Shown here piece by piece: positions 8,427 through 17,649 of a stretch of DNA of 39,586 bases. Location: contig JANYHH010000103.1 of the NCBI GenBank assembly GCA_025359505.1, positions 1 to 39,586 of the forward strand, given 5' to 3'. Below the pieces are notes generated by a model. That model did no database searches. It was not told where the DNA came from and saw only the letters and a list, made by a program, of their open reading frames with translations. The stretch is from Deinococcales bacterium (GTDB lineage: Bacteria; Deinococcota; Deinococci; Deinococcales; JAAFIG01). The translations under genes were made by a program, and so were the position numbers. Position 1 is the stretch's first letter, and each line of letters begins with the position of its first letter.

Positions 8427-11201
8427 ATGAATTCAAGCAGCACTGTGAATCCCCTGCAACCCGCGAATCCCTTCCAACCCGCTTTCGAGTCCCCCGAGGC
8501 CGAGCACACCGCCTGCCCGTTCTGGTTCTGGAACGGCGACATGGAACCCAGTGAGATCATCCGCCAAATCGGGCTGATGGTCGACAAAGGCATCCGTGGA
8601 TTCGTGATTCACGCTCGAGTCGGACTGAGCGTGCCGTACCTAAGTGAGATGTGGTTCGAGCGCTGCGAACTGACCTTGAGCGAAGCGGCGCGTCACGGCA
8701 TGAAAGTCTGGCTGTACGACGAGGACAACTGGCCCAGCGGTTACGCGGGCGGACGAGTCCTCGAGCGCGACCCGAGCTTCATCGGTCAGAACCTCGGCTT
8801 GGTGCGCCATTACCTGCGCGGCGGTGAACGCTGGCAGCCAGCAGCGCACGCGGGCACAGGCGAACGATTCGCTTTCGCCTGCCGCATCGAAAGCGTCAAC
8901 ATCCTGCCGCCAGACCCGCTGCATTTTCAGGGGAAAAGCGATCTTGGGCTGCCCTGGTCGGATTTATCAGGGCACGAGCACGTTTACGCGACGACTCCCC
9001 CGCTGGTGTTGGATTCCGCCGCCGAATGGATCGCGCCCGATGGGGACTGGTGCGTGATGGAATTGACCCAACAGCCAACCAACTGGATCGCCGCGTATTC
9101 AAACCATGCGTACACGGATTTGATGAACGACAAAGCGATGGATGCCTTCATCGAGGCCACGCACGAGCAATACTTCCAGCGCTTCAGCGCCTATTTCGGT
9201 TCGACGATCCTCGGATTTTTTGTGGACGAACCCGGTCTTTACAACAATTTCTGGGATCGCAACGTGGCATCGCTGTCGTGGACGCACGATTTCGCCGAGC
9301 AGTTCATGCAGCGGCGGGGGTACGACCTGCGATCACAGCTTCCTGCCCTGTGGGAAAATCTAGGGCATCTGACCGAGACGCTGCGGGTGGATTACTGGCA
9401 AACCGTGTCGGATTTACTGGACGAGCGGTTCTTCTCAAAGCTGGCGCTGTGGTGCGAGGTGCACGGCGTGCAACTGACGGGGCATCTCGAGTGGGAAGAG
9501 TGGATGTTCACGATGACGCGGCACTCCGCCTCGCCGTTCCGCGCACTGTCCCCGTTTCACGTGCCGGGCGTGGACAAGATCGACGAAGTGACCGACAAAC
9601 TTTCTGAAAAGCTGGTGGCTTCGGTCGCGCACATCAACGGTCAAGCTCGAGTGCTGAGCGAAACCTTCGCGTTGACGGGCTGGAAACTCGCGCCGCCCTA
9701 CATGAAGCGGATCGTCGATCAACAATACGTCCGTGGTATCAACTGGCTGTCCTGTCACGGGTTTTATTACAGCACCGACGATTTTCGCAAACGCGAATGT
9801 CCGCCCTCGGAGTTTTTTCAAAACCCTTGGTGGGATCACAGCCAGCCGCTGTGGAGTTACGTCGCGCGACTCTCGGCTGCGCTGTCGCAGGGTCAACACG
9901 TCGCGCCGGTCGCGCTGTACTACCCAACGGAACACGCTTGGGCCACGATTACCCCAGATGCACCCGTGCCGTCGCCGATGGCTGGAATTTGGGAGCCGTG
10001 GCAATTGCCCGATCCGCAGCACCCGACGCAACGCAGCGATCTGTCGATGATTCACACGGGCTTACACCTGCTCGAGACGCAATGGGATTTCGATCTGCTC
10101 GATCACGCCGCGCTCGAGGGGGCAACAGTCGAGGGCGGCAAGTTGACGGTCGGCAACGAGTCTTTCGGCGGCGTGGTGCTGCCCGCGATGGACGCGATTC
10201 ACGCCTCGACATTGCATCAATTGTTCGCACTCGCAGAATCTGGCGGCACGGTCGTGTTCGTCAACCGCTTGCCAGACAGGATTTTGATAGGCGATGCACC
10301 CGACGCGTGGGTTGACCTGCGAGCGCGACTCTCGAGCCTGAGCGCACCCGCGCTGATCCCCGTCGGTCTGGGCAAGATCGGTTTCGTCCCCACCGGTGTC
10401 GCCGCCCTCGCGCCGCTGCTCGAGACCGCGTTACGACCAGATGTGCGGCTGACGATTCACCCCGAAGACGACCGCTGGCTTTCGACGCTCGAGAATCGCA
10501 ACGGCATCCAGCGCGAAGCGCGAATTAAACCGTTGCGCCACACGATCAAATACCATCGTCGTCACCACGATAGCTTTGACCTGTACTTCGTGACCAACGA
10601 ATCGGCGGAATCCTTCGGCGCTCACCTCGAGTTGCGGGGCGGCGCTCGGGTCGAGCTGTGGAACCCGAAAACGGGCGTCAAATCTCCCCTCCCCAGCCAA
10701 GCCATCGGGGATGATCGCGTGCGGCTCGAGCTGCACTTTGGCGCGTGGGAATCGCACCTGCTCGCGCTAACCTCAGCCGCGCCGAACGCGCCTGTCAAAG
10801 CAACCCTCGAGACTCGCCAGCTCGAGTTACACGACTGGCGGCTCGAGCTGGCGGGGCAATCCTTCGACGGTGCGTTGCGAAGCTGGGCGGCGCTTGGACT
10901 CTCGAGCTTTTCTGGAATTGGCGTTTACACCACCAGTTTCGATTGGGCCGGGAACGGCGATCAATCTATCTGGCTCGATCTCGGCGTAGTGCTCGAGACG
11001 GCGCGGGTGACGCTCAACGGCACGACCCTCGAGCCGCAGGTTTGGCAACCGTACCGGGCGGAGATCTCGTCTTACATGCGGGCTGGACGCAACGAGTTGC
11101 AGATCGAGGTAGCGAACACTAACGCCAATGCGTTCGAGGGACGCGAACGCCCGAGTGGACTGCTCGGGCCCGTCTGGATCAGCTCGAGCGGTGAGTCATA
11201 A
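8427..11201 (+). CDS. GH106-like glycoside hydrolase (alpha-L-rhamnosidase-like)
   Basis: A 924-residue enzyme without a signal peptide, hence probably cytoplasmic. The N-terminal region carries PFWFWNGD (residues about 31-38), then GIRGFVIHARVGL and VWLYDEDNWPSGYAGG, typical of GH106-like (beta/alpha)8 enzymes that release L-rhamnose and related sugars. Candidate catalytic acids are the Glu in FFVDEPG (about 268), those in GHLEWEEW (about 356-359) and in LSETFAL (about 411). The C-terminal 150 residues look like a beta-sandwich sugar-binding domain (WLDLGVVLETARVTLNG; ANTNANAFEG), as in GH2-type enzymes. AAGGAG precedes the ATG at 4 nt. The gene is monocistronic, reads from a LacI-operated promoter and converges on the PhyH-type gene at 11231. 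Exact sugar specificity is unknown. Confidence 0.8.
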   Translation: MNSSSTVNPLQPANPFQPAFESPEAEHTACPFWFWNGDMEPSEIIRQIGLMVDKGIRGFVIHARVGLSVPYLSEMWFERCELTLSEAARHGMKVWLYDEDNWPSGYAGGRVLERDPSFIGQNLGLVRHYLRGGERWQPAAHAGTGERFAFACRIESVNILPPDPLHFQGKSDLGLPWSDLSGHEHVYATTPPLVLDSAAEWIAPDGDWCVMELTQQPTNWIAAYSNHAYTDLMNDKAMDAFIEATHEQYFQRFSAYFGSTILGFFVDEPGLYNNFWDRNVASLSWTHDFAEQFMQRRGYDLRSQLPALWENLGHLTETLRVDYWQTVSDLLDERFFSKLALWCEVHGVQLTGHLEWEEWMFTMTRHSASPFRALSPFHVPGVDKIDEVTDKLSEKLVASVAHINGQARVLSETFALTGWKLAPPYMKRIVDQQYVRGINWLSCHGFYYSTDDFRKRECPPSEFFQNPWWDHSQPLWSYVARLSAALSQGQHVAPVALYYPTEHAWATITPDAPVPSPMAGIWEPWQLPDPQHPTQRSDLSMIHTGLHLLETQWDFDLLDHAALEGATVEGGKLTVGNESFGGVVLPAMDAIHASTLHQLFALAESGGTVVFVNRLPDRILIGDAPDAWVDLRARLSSLSAPALIPVGLGKIGFVPTGVAALAPLLETALRPDVRLTIHPEDDRWLSTLENRNGIQREARIKPLRHTIKYHRRHHDSFDLYFVTNESAESFGAHLELRGGARVELWNPKTGVKSPLPSQAIGDDRVRLELHFGAWESHLLALTSAAPNAPVKATLETRQLELHDWRLELAGQSFDGALRSWAALGLSSFSGIGVYTTSFDWAGNGDQSIWLDLGVVLETARVTLNGTTLEPQVWQPYRAEISSYMRAGRNELQIEVANTNANAFEGRERPSGLLGPVWISSSGES

Positions 11202-11230
11202 AAACACGCGCTCGAGTGACCGTAACGCGG

Positions 11231-12169
11231 TTAGCAGATGCGCGTGCTGGGCTGAAACAACGCATCGTTCCACGGGCTAGGCTCGAGGTTCAGTGCTTTC
11301 CAGTAATACTGCAATTCACGGCTCGTCCAGCCAGCGTAAATCTCCTCCCACGATAAATCGCAGTGCGGCAACAGGGATTTGGCCTCGATTGGCTCGTCGT
11401 CCGGCTGGTAACGCACGTCGAGTGACAAGCGGATGCGGTCTGTGAGCGTCGCCCGCAATGCCCGATGAACCGTGAAGCACGGGAAGATCAGCACGTCGCC
11501 GCAGCGGTAATCCGTGCCCAGCCAATCGGTCTCACCCTCGCAGAGTTGCGCCTCCAAGCCGCCCGCGCCATCCGTCATCTGCACGGGCAGGTAGCCATTG
11601 CGGTGTGAGCCGCGCAGAATGCTCAGCCCGCCCAGTGCCCGTGGGCAATCGCCGAGCGGGAACCAGCACGTCCACGTGTTTTGACTGCCCTGAATCAACG
11701 GGAAATCTTGGTGGATCGGTGTCGGAACCATGCTGCGGTGCGGCGTGGCCATGCGTGCGATGTGACGCGGATGCACGAACGCAGCACGCCCGAACAGCGT
11801 GTTGAATAGCGCAAGCAGCTTCGGGTGATGCGGCAAACGGTGGAAACCCTCGAGCCGCTGCACGTCGTTGTACGCGGCGATGCTGACGCCGATATCGAGC
11901 CGCATGTCAGCATCGCTCACCCTGTCAATGACTGTCTTTTCAACGCGGTCGCCGAACTCGTCCTGACCATGGGTGCGCCAGCCGTGACGCTCCACCACCG
12001 CTAGGAACTGCGCCCGCAACGCCATCACGTCCTCGACCGGCAGCAGTCCGCGAAAAAACAGATAGCCGTCCTCGAGTGCGCGGGTTCGCAAGGCTGCCGG
12101 GTTCTCGAGCAGCGGTGTCGAGTCCGCGAATTCGGCGTTGAGCGCAGTGATGGTTGATTGGCTCGTCAT
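11231..12169 (-). CDS. PhyH-family Fe(II)/2-oxoglutarate oxygenase
   Basis: A 312-residue protein of the phytanoyl-CoA dioxygenase superfamily. The iron ligands are visible as HxD in IHQDFP (His153, Asp155) and the distal His in FTVHRAL (His235). An Arg in TDRIRLSLDVRY about ten residues later would bind 2-oxoglutarate. The fold-typical GDVLIFP precedes the distal His. The gene starts at ATG 12169 and shares a 53-bp upstream region with the divergent AraC gene at 12223, a common regulator-target arrangement. The substrate is unknown. In this sugar cluster an O-methylated or otherwise modified deoxysugar is possible, but that is a guess. Confidence 0.88.
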   Translation of the reverse strand: MTSQSTITALNAEFADSTPLLENPAALRTRALEDGYLFFRGLLPVEDVMALRAQFLAVVERHGWRTHGQDEFGDRVEKTVIDRVSDADMRLDIGVSIAAYNDVQRLEGFHRLPHHPKLLALFNTLFGRAAFVHPRHIARMATPHRSMVPTPIHQDFPLIQGSQNTWTCWFPLGDCPRALGGLSILRGSHRNGYLPVQMTDGAGGLEAQLCEGETDWLGTDYRCGDVLIFPCFTVHRALRATLTDRIRLSLDVRYQPDDEPIEAKSLLPHCDLSWEEIYAGWTSRELQYYWKALNLEPSPWNDALFQPSTRIC

Positions 12170-12222
12170 GCCTTACGATAGATTTTGTAGAGTGAGCTGA
12201 CCATAGCTTAGCCTGTCATCAT

Positions 12223-13101
12223 ATGGATATTCCTCTCACTCAACCAGCGCACCCCGATCCAGTGATCGTCCTCGCCAACTGGTTTCAGTTCGGTGCGGGT
12301 GAACGAATCATTAACCCATGCGTCGAAAGCCGGATGCTGCTGTGGGTCGTCAGCGGCTCTGGGCGGGTGCGCGTCAATGATAGGTGGATCTCGCTCGAGG
12401 CGGACGATTTTGTCTTTCTATCGTGGGGACATGAGATCGATTACGACGCGTCCGCCGAGCTGCCGTTTCGGGTCGGTGGAATTCACCTGATCCCGCATCA
12501 CGACCGCCTGCGAGCGGTCAAGTTTGCCGTTTCGCACAGCTCGAGCGATGCCCTCGCACGATCCGAGCGGCGTGCGGACTGGCATTGGCCGGAATTTGAG
12601 GGCATCAAACGGGGTTCGTTGGCTCACGCGCAGCCTTTGCGATTCCTATCGCACTACATCGTCGAGCGTTTCATCAGCTCAGTGCCAGCAGAATCAGCGA
12701 TGCGGCAATTGGCGCAATTGCTGCTCGAGGAAATCAGCGCTGCGATTCGTCAGCAAACTTTCGCGCCAACCAACCTCCCAGAACGACTGCGAAAGATGCT
12801 CGAGTACAGTCGGTCTCATCTCGAGCAACCCCTGACCGTCGCTGTGCTGGCGGGTGTCGCCGATTGCAGCCCCGCCAGCGTCCACCGTTTGTTCAAACGC
12901 CACATGGCGACGTCGCCGAGCCGCTGGATCACGGAGCTGCGCGTCTCACGAGCTAAGCATCTGCTTCGTAGCTCGAGCTGCCCGGTTTACCAGATCGCGG
13001 CGCAGGTTGGGATTGTTGACCCGTTTCACTTCTCTAAGTTGTTCAAGCGCGTCGTCGGGCAGTCACCGCAAGTGTTTCGCCACCAAGGCCGGTTGCTGTG
13101 A
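12223..13101 (+). CDS. AraC-family transcriptional regulator
   Basis: A 292-residue regulator. The N-terminal cupin-like sugar-sensing part (WVVSGSGRVRVN near residue 42; DDFVFLSWGHEIDY) is followed by two helix-turn-helix motifs (LTVAVLAGVADCSPASVHRLFKR in segments near residues 205-227; VYQIAAQVGIVDPFHFSKLF near residues 255-275). It is divergent from the PhyH-type oxygenase and probably controls it. No strong ribosome-binding site precedes the ATG at 12223. It is distinct in sequence from the AraC pair at 13121 and 37832. Confidence 0.93.
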   Translation: MDIPLTQPAHPDPVIVLANWFQFGAGERIINPCVESRMLLWVVSGSGRVRVNDRWISLEADDFVFLSWGHEIDYDASAELPFRVGGIHLIPHHDRLRAVKFAVSHSSSDALARSERRADWHWPEFEGIKRGSLAHAQPLRFLSHYIVERFISSVPAESAMRQLAQLLLEEISAAIRQQTFAPTNLPERLRKMLEYSRSHLEQPLTVAVLAGVADCSPASVHRLFKRHMATSPSRWITELRVSRAKHLLRSSSCPVYQIAAQVGIVDPFHFSKLFKRVVGQSPQVFRHQGRLL

Positions 13102-13120
13102 CGAAAGAAATTTCTTCAAA

Positions 13121-13987
13121 TCAACCGATTTCAGCGACCGAACCGCTTTTACGGTCGCTGAGTCGCGCTCTGAAATCGCGCGGACTGATGCCAACGCGGT
13201 GACGAAAGCGCCGACTGAAATACAGTGGGTCGTCGAAGCCGATTTCAAGCGCGATCTGTTGCACGGAATCGCTGGTGCGCTCCAAGTGCTGCTTGGCTTT
13301 TTCCACGCGCAGCAACTCCAGAAACTCCAGCGGGCTTTGCCCGACCTGGGTTTTAAAGAGTTGGTAGAGGCGACTCTGCGAGAGTCCGCTGGCGGCGACA
13401 CAGGTGGCCGCATCGAACTTTTGAGCGAGATTTTCGCGCAGGTGATACATCACCGCTTCGACCCTTGGATCGGTGTGGCGGGCCGCCTGAATCGGGTTGT
13501 GGCGGTCGTACATCAGCAGCGCACGCTCGAGGGCGTTCATCGCAAACGATTCGCGGCGCGGTGAGTCGCTGCGTGCTAAGCGGTTCATGTCGTGCAATTG
13601 ACGTTCGATGCGTTTGCGGTCGGTGAGGTCTGTAATCCGTAAGCGCATCAGTCCGGGGGCTTCTTCGGGCCAGACGAGCCACTCGAGCCACTCGGGGCGT
13701 GGGCGGAAATGTACCCAGATGATCTCCCAGTGATCCTCGTTTTCCGGCACGCCGTAATCGTGAGCGACGCCGGGCTTGTGAATCACCGCATCTCCAGCTT
13801 TGGTGATGATCTCGCCGGAGGCGTGTCCGAATCGCCCGTGACCGGCAATGGTGTGTTTCAGCAACCAGTCCGGTGTCCCTTGCGGCCTCCACGCATAGTA
13901 CCCGCCGTGCTTCAGTTCGTGGCGCGGTGCGACGGTGACGAACGGGGCGAACGGAGGTTGAGGGGATTCCGTTTTATAAAAATTCAT
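13121..13987 (-). CDS. AraC-family transcriptional regulator, paralogue of 37832-38698
   Basis: About 288 residues. The N-terminal ligand domain carries LLKHTIAGHGRFG and GDAVIHKPGVAHDYG, and the C-terminal domain ends in an AraC signature (GFDDPLYFSRRFRHRVGISPRDFRARLSD). The frame opens at an ATG at 14002, but the ATG at 13987 (MNFYK) is preferred because the segment carrying the first ATG matches the promoter of the paralogue at 37832 and contains a -10-like TACGAT six bases before it. The gene converges on the AraC gene at 12223 and is divergent from the second importer operon (14179 onward), which it probably controls. Confidence 0.9.
   Translation of the reverse strand: MNFYKTESPQPPFAPFVTVAPRHELKHGGYYAWRPQGTPDWLLKHTIAGHGRFGHASGEIITKAGDAVIHKPGVAHDYGVPENEDHWEIIWVHFRPRPEWLEWLVWPEEAPGLMRLRITDLTDRKRIERQLHDMNRLARSDSPRRESFAMNALERALLMYDRHNPIQAARHTDPRVEAVMYHLRENLAQKFDAATCVAASGLSQSRLYQLFKTQVGQSPLEFLELLRVEKAKQHLERTSDSVQQIALEIGFDDPLYFSRRFRHRVGISPRDFRARLSDRKSGSVAEIG
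13131..13161. terminator. Hairpin between convergent AraC genes
   Basis: Ten-base arms TCAGCGACCG and CGGTCGCTGA surround an 11-nt loop. The hairpin lies in the last codons of the minus-strand AraC gene, about 30 bp past the stop of the plus-strand one. It has no T-run on either strand, so a role in termination is only possible, not shown. Confidence 0.3.
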
Positions 13988-14018
13988 CGGAATATCGTAC
14001 ATGTTTTCAGCACGTCAA
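13988..14018 (-). promoter_or_regulatory. Promoter region shared with the paralogous araC gene
   Basis: On the minus strand this reads TTGACG, then AAAACATGTA overlapping TACGAT, then six bases and ATG. The same AAAACATGTA box followed by TAGAAT and an ATG eight bases later precedes the paralogue at 37832. The short distance between the -10-like box and the start codon would give a leaderless message. The palindrome ACATGT could be an autoregulatory site (inference). The TTGACG is only 13 bp from TACGAT, so it may not be the true -35. Confidence 0.45.
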
Positions 14019-14178
14019 GGCATTCTCTGAACGGCATTTGAAGCCGTATCCTTTTGATCAATCCCAGAGCCGTTCGACATCGATGTTCATGCAGGTCGCT
14101 CGAGGCTGCTCGAACACGTCGCGTGGTCTGCCCGTGTCAACCAACCCTAAACTTTGATCACTCGAGGAGCCAACACTG

Positions 14179-15120
14179 ATGTCAGCACCAAGCCGCAAAC
14201 CGACGCCCTCGAGCTGGCAACTGATTGGTCGAAGCTGGGCGTTGTACTTGACCCTGCTGCCGACCATTGCGCTGATCGTGATTTTCGCGTACTGGCCGAC
14301 CGTCAATGGCTTCGCCGAATCGCTCTATAGCGCCACTTCGAGTGACGCGCGGGTGTTCGTGGGCTTGGACAATTACCGCACGCTCGTGGAGGACACGACC
14401 TTCTGGAAAGCTTTCGTCAACGCCCTGTGGTACTTCCTGTTCGCCGTCACGGTCGGTTGGGCCGTGCCGTTCGTCGCGGCTGAACTGCTGATCTCACTCT
14501 CGAGCGCCAAGCTGCAATACCTGTTCAGGACACTGCTGATCTTGCCAATGGCGTTTCCGGCGGCCGTGTTCGGCTTCATCTGGTCGTTCATGTACGACCC
14601 GAACGATGGTGTCATCAACACGTTCTTGAACGCGATTGGCGCGAGCGGCTTGGCGCAGAACTGGCTCGGTGATCCGCGCACCGCCCTTGGGTCGCTGATG
14701 ATGGTCGGCTTCCCAATTGTGCTGTTGTCCGCCGGAGGCGGCTTACCTTTCTTGCTTATGCTGGTCGGGTTGCAGAACATCCCCCAAGAAATTTTTGATG
14801 CGGCCGCGATGGACGGCTGCTCGAGATGGCAGCGCGTCTGGGCGATTGACTTGCCAATGCTCGGCGGACAGTTCAGTTTGCTGACGATGCTGGCGCTGAT
14901 CGGGCTGACCCAAGCGGGCAGCATCACGCTGCTGCTGGCCACCAACGGCGGGCCCGCGTTTTCCACAACGACGCCGCTGACGTGGTTGATCCAATCGGGC
15001 ATCAGCGCGGGCAACTTTGGGTATGGCTCGGCGATGGGCACGGTGCTGTTCGCGGTTTCGCTCACACTCAGCGGCGCGTATCTGTGGTTCCAGCGCCGCA
15101 GCGCCCGGAGAGGCGCGTGA
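14179..15120 (+). CDS. Sugar ABC importer permease (MalF type, CUT1)
   Basis: A 313-residue membrane protein with a short cytoplasmic N-terminus and about six membrane segments. The EAA-loop region reads EIFDAAAMDGCSRWQRVWAI followed by DLPML, as in MalF-like permeases. An AGGAG lies about 9 nt before the ATG. It is the first gene of a plus-strand operon running to 23207 and overlaps the next permease by four bases. It is more distant from the other two MalF-type genes in this window than they are from each other. Confidence 0.95.
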   Translation: MSAPSRKPTPSSWQLIGRSWALYLTLLPTIALIVIFAYWPTVNGFAESLYSATSSDARVFVGLDNYRTLVEDTTFWKAFVNALWYFLFAVTVGWAVPFVAAELLISLSSAKLQYLFRTLLILPMAFPAAVFGFIWSFMYDPNDGVINTFLNAIGASGLAQNWLGDPRTALGSLMMVGFPIVLLSAGGGLPFLLMLVGLQNIPQEIFDAAAMDGCSRWQRVWAIDLPMLGGQFSLLTMLALIGLTQAGSITLLLATNGGPAFSTTTPLTWLIQSGISAGNFGYGSAMGTVLFAVSLTLSGAYLWFQRRSARRGA

Positions 15121-15977
15121 CTCGAGCCATGACCAGCGCCAGTGACGTGAAGCGCCACACGAAGCGCCAGCGCAACGATGCCTTAATTGGCGGGATCCTC
15201 GCGCTGCTGGCGTTTTTGGGGCTGTTCCCGTTCGGCTTCGCGCTGATCGGCTCGTTCAAAAACAGTGCTCAGTTCACCCAAAGTTACTGGCTGCCCGCGT
15301 TGCCGCTGCATATGGAAAATTACTCGAGCGCGTGGGCGCAGATCAGCACGTTCTGGATCAACAGCCTGATCGTCGGCATCGCCACATCCACCATTATTTT
15401 GGTACTCGGGACTGTCTCGGGCTTTGTCTTCGCCCGCTACCGCTTTCCGGGGCGCGAAACGCTGTTTTACATGATTATTATCCTGCTGGCCGTGCCGGGC
15501 GTCGTCAACCTCGTACCACTGTTTTTACTGGTGAAAGCCTTGGGGATGATTGACACACTCTGGGCGCTGATCGTGGTGTATTCGGTTGGCAACCTCTACA
15601 CGACTGTTTACCTGATGCGGAACTCGATCTCGAGCATTGGCGACGAGATTTTTGAGGCCGCCAAACTGGACGGCGCATCGGGGCCGCAAACCTTTTTACG
15701 GATCGTCCTGCCGCTGTCGATCCCCGCGATGGGCACGGTCATCATGACGACGTTGACCGGCGTCTGGAACGAGTACCTGTGGGCGCTCTTGGTCATCAAC
15801 GATCCCGCCAAGCGCACCATCGGCACGGGACTGCAATTTTTCACCACCCAAGTCGGCACAGAATACGGCCCGATGTTCGCCGGTTACATCCTCGCCAGTC
15901 TGCCGCTGGTGATCGCCTTCGCGCTGGCTTCGAGGTACTACCTCGCGGGCTTGCAAGCGGGCAGCGTCAAGCTCTAA
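15117..15977 (+). CDS. Sugar ABC importer permease (MalG type, CUT1)
   Basis: About 286 residues with six membrane segments, the EAA loop EIFEAAKLDGASGPQTFLRI followed by VLPLSIP, and the C-terminal RYYLAGLQAGSVKL typical of MalG-like subunits. I choose GTG at 15117, because GGAGAGG lies 6 nt upstream and the GTGA overlap with the upstream stop matches the other permease pairs here. An ATG four codons later (15129) has no good ribosome-binding site. It pairs with the preceding permease to form the membrane channel of the second importer. Confidence 0.93.
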   Translation: MTRAMTSASDVKRHTKRQRNDALIGGILALLAFLGLFPFGFALIGSFKNSAQFTQSYWLPALPLHMENYSSAWAQISTFWINSLIVGIATSTIILVLGTVSGFVFARYRFPGRETLFYMIIILLAVPGVVNLVPLFLLVKALGMIDTLWALIVVYSVGNLYTTVYLMRNSISSIGDEIFEAAKLDGASGPQTFLRIVLPLSIPAMGTVIMTTLTGVWNEYLWALLVINDPAKRTIGTGLQFFTTQVGTEYGPMFAGYILASLPLVIAFALASRYYLAGLQAGSVKL

Positions 15978-16101
15978 GTATCCCATTCAAACTCCTCAAT
16001 CTCCAGCCTCAACCCTCGAGCCGCGCCGCGCGACGCTTCCCTCGAGTCCAACTCTTTGCGATCCTCGGCCACTCGTTCTCCAGTAGTGAAAGGAACTCCC
16101 C

Positions 16102-17535
16102 ATGCGTAGAGCCACATCCGTTTCTCGAGTGATCGTCATTGGAGCCGCCCTCGCCCTCGGCGCAACCTTCGTCGCCGAAGCCCAGACGCCGCTGACGATC
16201 ACGTTGTCCGGCCCCAACCAGTTCAGCGCCAGTGCCACGACCTTCGGTGAGGCGTGGGAGGAGATGGTCGCCAGCTTCCAGAAAGTCAATCCCGCGATCA
16301 CGTTTAAAACCACGGTGCTGCCGATCCCCACCTTCGGGCAGACGCTTTCCACGCAGCTCCAAGCGGGCAGCGCCCCAGAGTTGATTTTTAATCAGGTCGC
16401 GTACAAATCCTCGCAGGTCGTGGCGCTCAACAAATACCTCAACGAACCCAACCCCTACGCGCCAGAATTCAAGCGCTGGATTGATGTCTTCGACCCCAAC
16501 GGCTTCAACGAAGTGCAGCAGGACACGCAAGGCAACTGGAACTGGGTTCCGTTCAATCTGGTTTCGGCCGGACTGTTTATCAACGAAGACGCCTTTGCCA
16601 AGGCGGGCGTCAAGTTGCCGCTGGCGACGTGGCAGGACTGGCGGGCCGCCATGCCGAAACTTAAAGCCGCTGGTTACGCGCCACTGGCGATGGACAACTT
16701 TGAAGTCGGCATCATCTGGACGTTTCGCGCCATTGGCGATCAACTGATGGACAAGTATTACGCCCGCTGGAACACCTTCAAAAGCGATGGCACGCCGGGA
16801 ACCGCTAAGCAACTCAATTTCAAAGCCTACACTCGAGTCCTCAAGTCCGGCACGAACATCGCCAAGCTGCCTGAGATGACGGCGACCTTGCAACTGATGA
16901 AAGAGGTCTTTGGCAACGTCACGCCAAACTGGTCTGGCATCAAACCGACGACTGGTGCGGCCGTCAACATCAAAGACTTTTTGGGTGGCAAAGCGGCGAT
17001 GGCTTGGGGCATCAACTTCGCCGTCTCCGAGGTGCTGGATACCAAACCGGGCTTCAAGATCAGCAGCAGCGGCTGGCCGACGATCACAAGAGCCACGACG
17101 CCAACCTCGAGCGGCGCACCGGCAAGGTTCGGGTTGGCTCCGGGTGGCACGAGTTACATGATTCCCGCGACGACCACTGGGGATAAGCTCAGCGCTGCGA
17201 TCAACTTCTTGCAGTTCATCACCTCGCCAAAATACAACCAGCCTTGGCTCACAGCCTCCGCTGGCGCGAGCGCCATCAAGGGCGTCAAAGCCATCCCCGC
17301 GATCAGCGGTTTCGGTGAGGGACGCTGGGGCGAATCGCCGCGCGTGCAAGTTGACCGTCTGGGGTATCTGTCGCCCCAATCGCAAAAGGAATTCATCCAG
17401 ATCATGCAGGGTTACTTGCTCGGCTCGAGCAATCTGGCGGACACGCAGAACGCGTTGCAAGCCAGTTGGGTCAAAGCGGCTGAGTATCAGCTTTCGCAGA
17501 ACCCAGAGTGGAAAAGCGAGGCTTGGGCGAAGTAA
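16102..17535 (+). CDS. Extracytoplasmic sugar-binding protein of ABC importer
   Basis: A 477-residue solute-binding protein with a signal peptide (positively charged MRRATSVSR, hydrophobic core, cleavage after AEA at residue 27; no lipobox). Binding-protein features include EEMVASFQKVNPAITFKTTV near residue 50, GSAPELIFNQ and the late hinge region FLQFITSPKYNQPW. AAGGAA precedes the ATG. In this operon the binding protein follows the two permeases, whereas in the other two importers it precedes them, so this transporter has a separate history. A long antisense frame covering it is a codon-bias artefact. Confidence 0.95.
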   Translation: MRRATSVSRVIVIGAALALGATFVAEAQTPLTITLSGPNQFSASATTFGEAWEEMVASFQKVNPAITFKTTVLPIPTFGQTLSTQLQAGSAPELIFNQVAYKSSQVVALNKYLNEPNPYAPEFKRWIDVFDPNGFNEVQQDTQGNWNWVPFNLVSAGLFINEDAFAKAGVKLPLATWQDWRAAMPKLKAAGYAPLAMDNFEVGIIWTFRAIGDQLMDKYYARWNTFKSDGTPGTAKQLNFKAYTRVLKSGTNIAKLPEMTATLQLMKEVFGNVTPNWSGIKPTTGAAVNIKDFLGGKAAMAWGINFAVSEVLDTKPGFKISSSGWPTITRATTPTSSGAPARFGLAPGGTSYMIPATTTGDKLSAAINFLQFITSPKYNQPWLTASAGASAIKGVKAIPAISGFGEGRWGESPRVQVDRLGYLSPQSQKEFIQIMQGYLLGSSNLADTQNALQASWVKAAEYQLSQNPEWKSEAWAK

Positions 17536-17649
17536 TTAAGACGCAGCCCGAGCGGTCAATTAGCTACTTTGCGCCGCTCGAGCTGCTGACAGAAACCCGA
17601 TGCTCGAGACGGACTCGAGGCAAGCCCGAATTCGATTCCAGAGGAACCC

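Noticed and set aside
8110..8430. 106-codon frame in the leader of the GH106-like gene
   Set aside because: No ribosome-binding site or recognisable domain; composition matches non-coding leader.
14982..15116. N-terminal extension of the second MalG-type permease
   Set aside because: It overlaps the upstream permease by 139 bp; the GTG at 15117 has a good ribosome-binding site and a four-base overlap.
16009..17460. 483-codon open frame opposite the second binding protein
   Set aside because: It mirrors a clear solute-binding protein gene; its translation has no family features and is rich in Arg and Asp as expected from an antisense frame.
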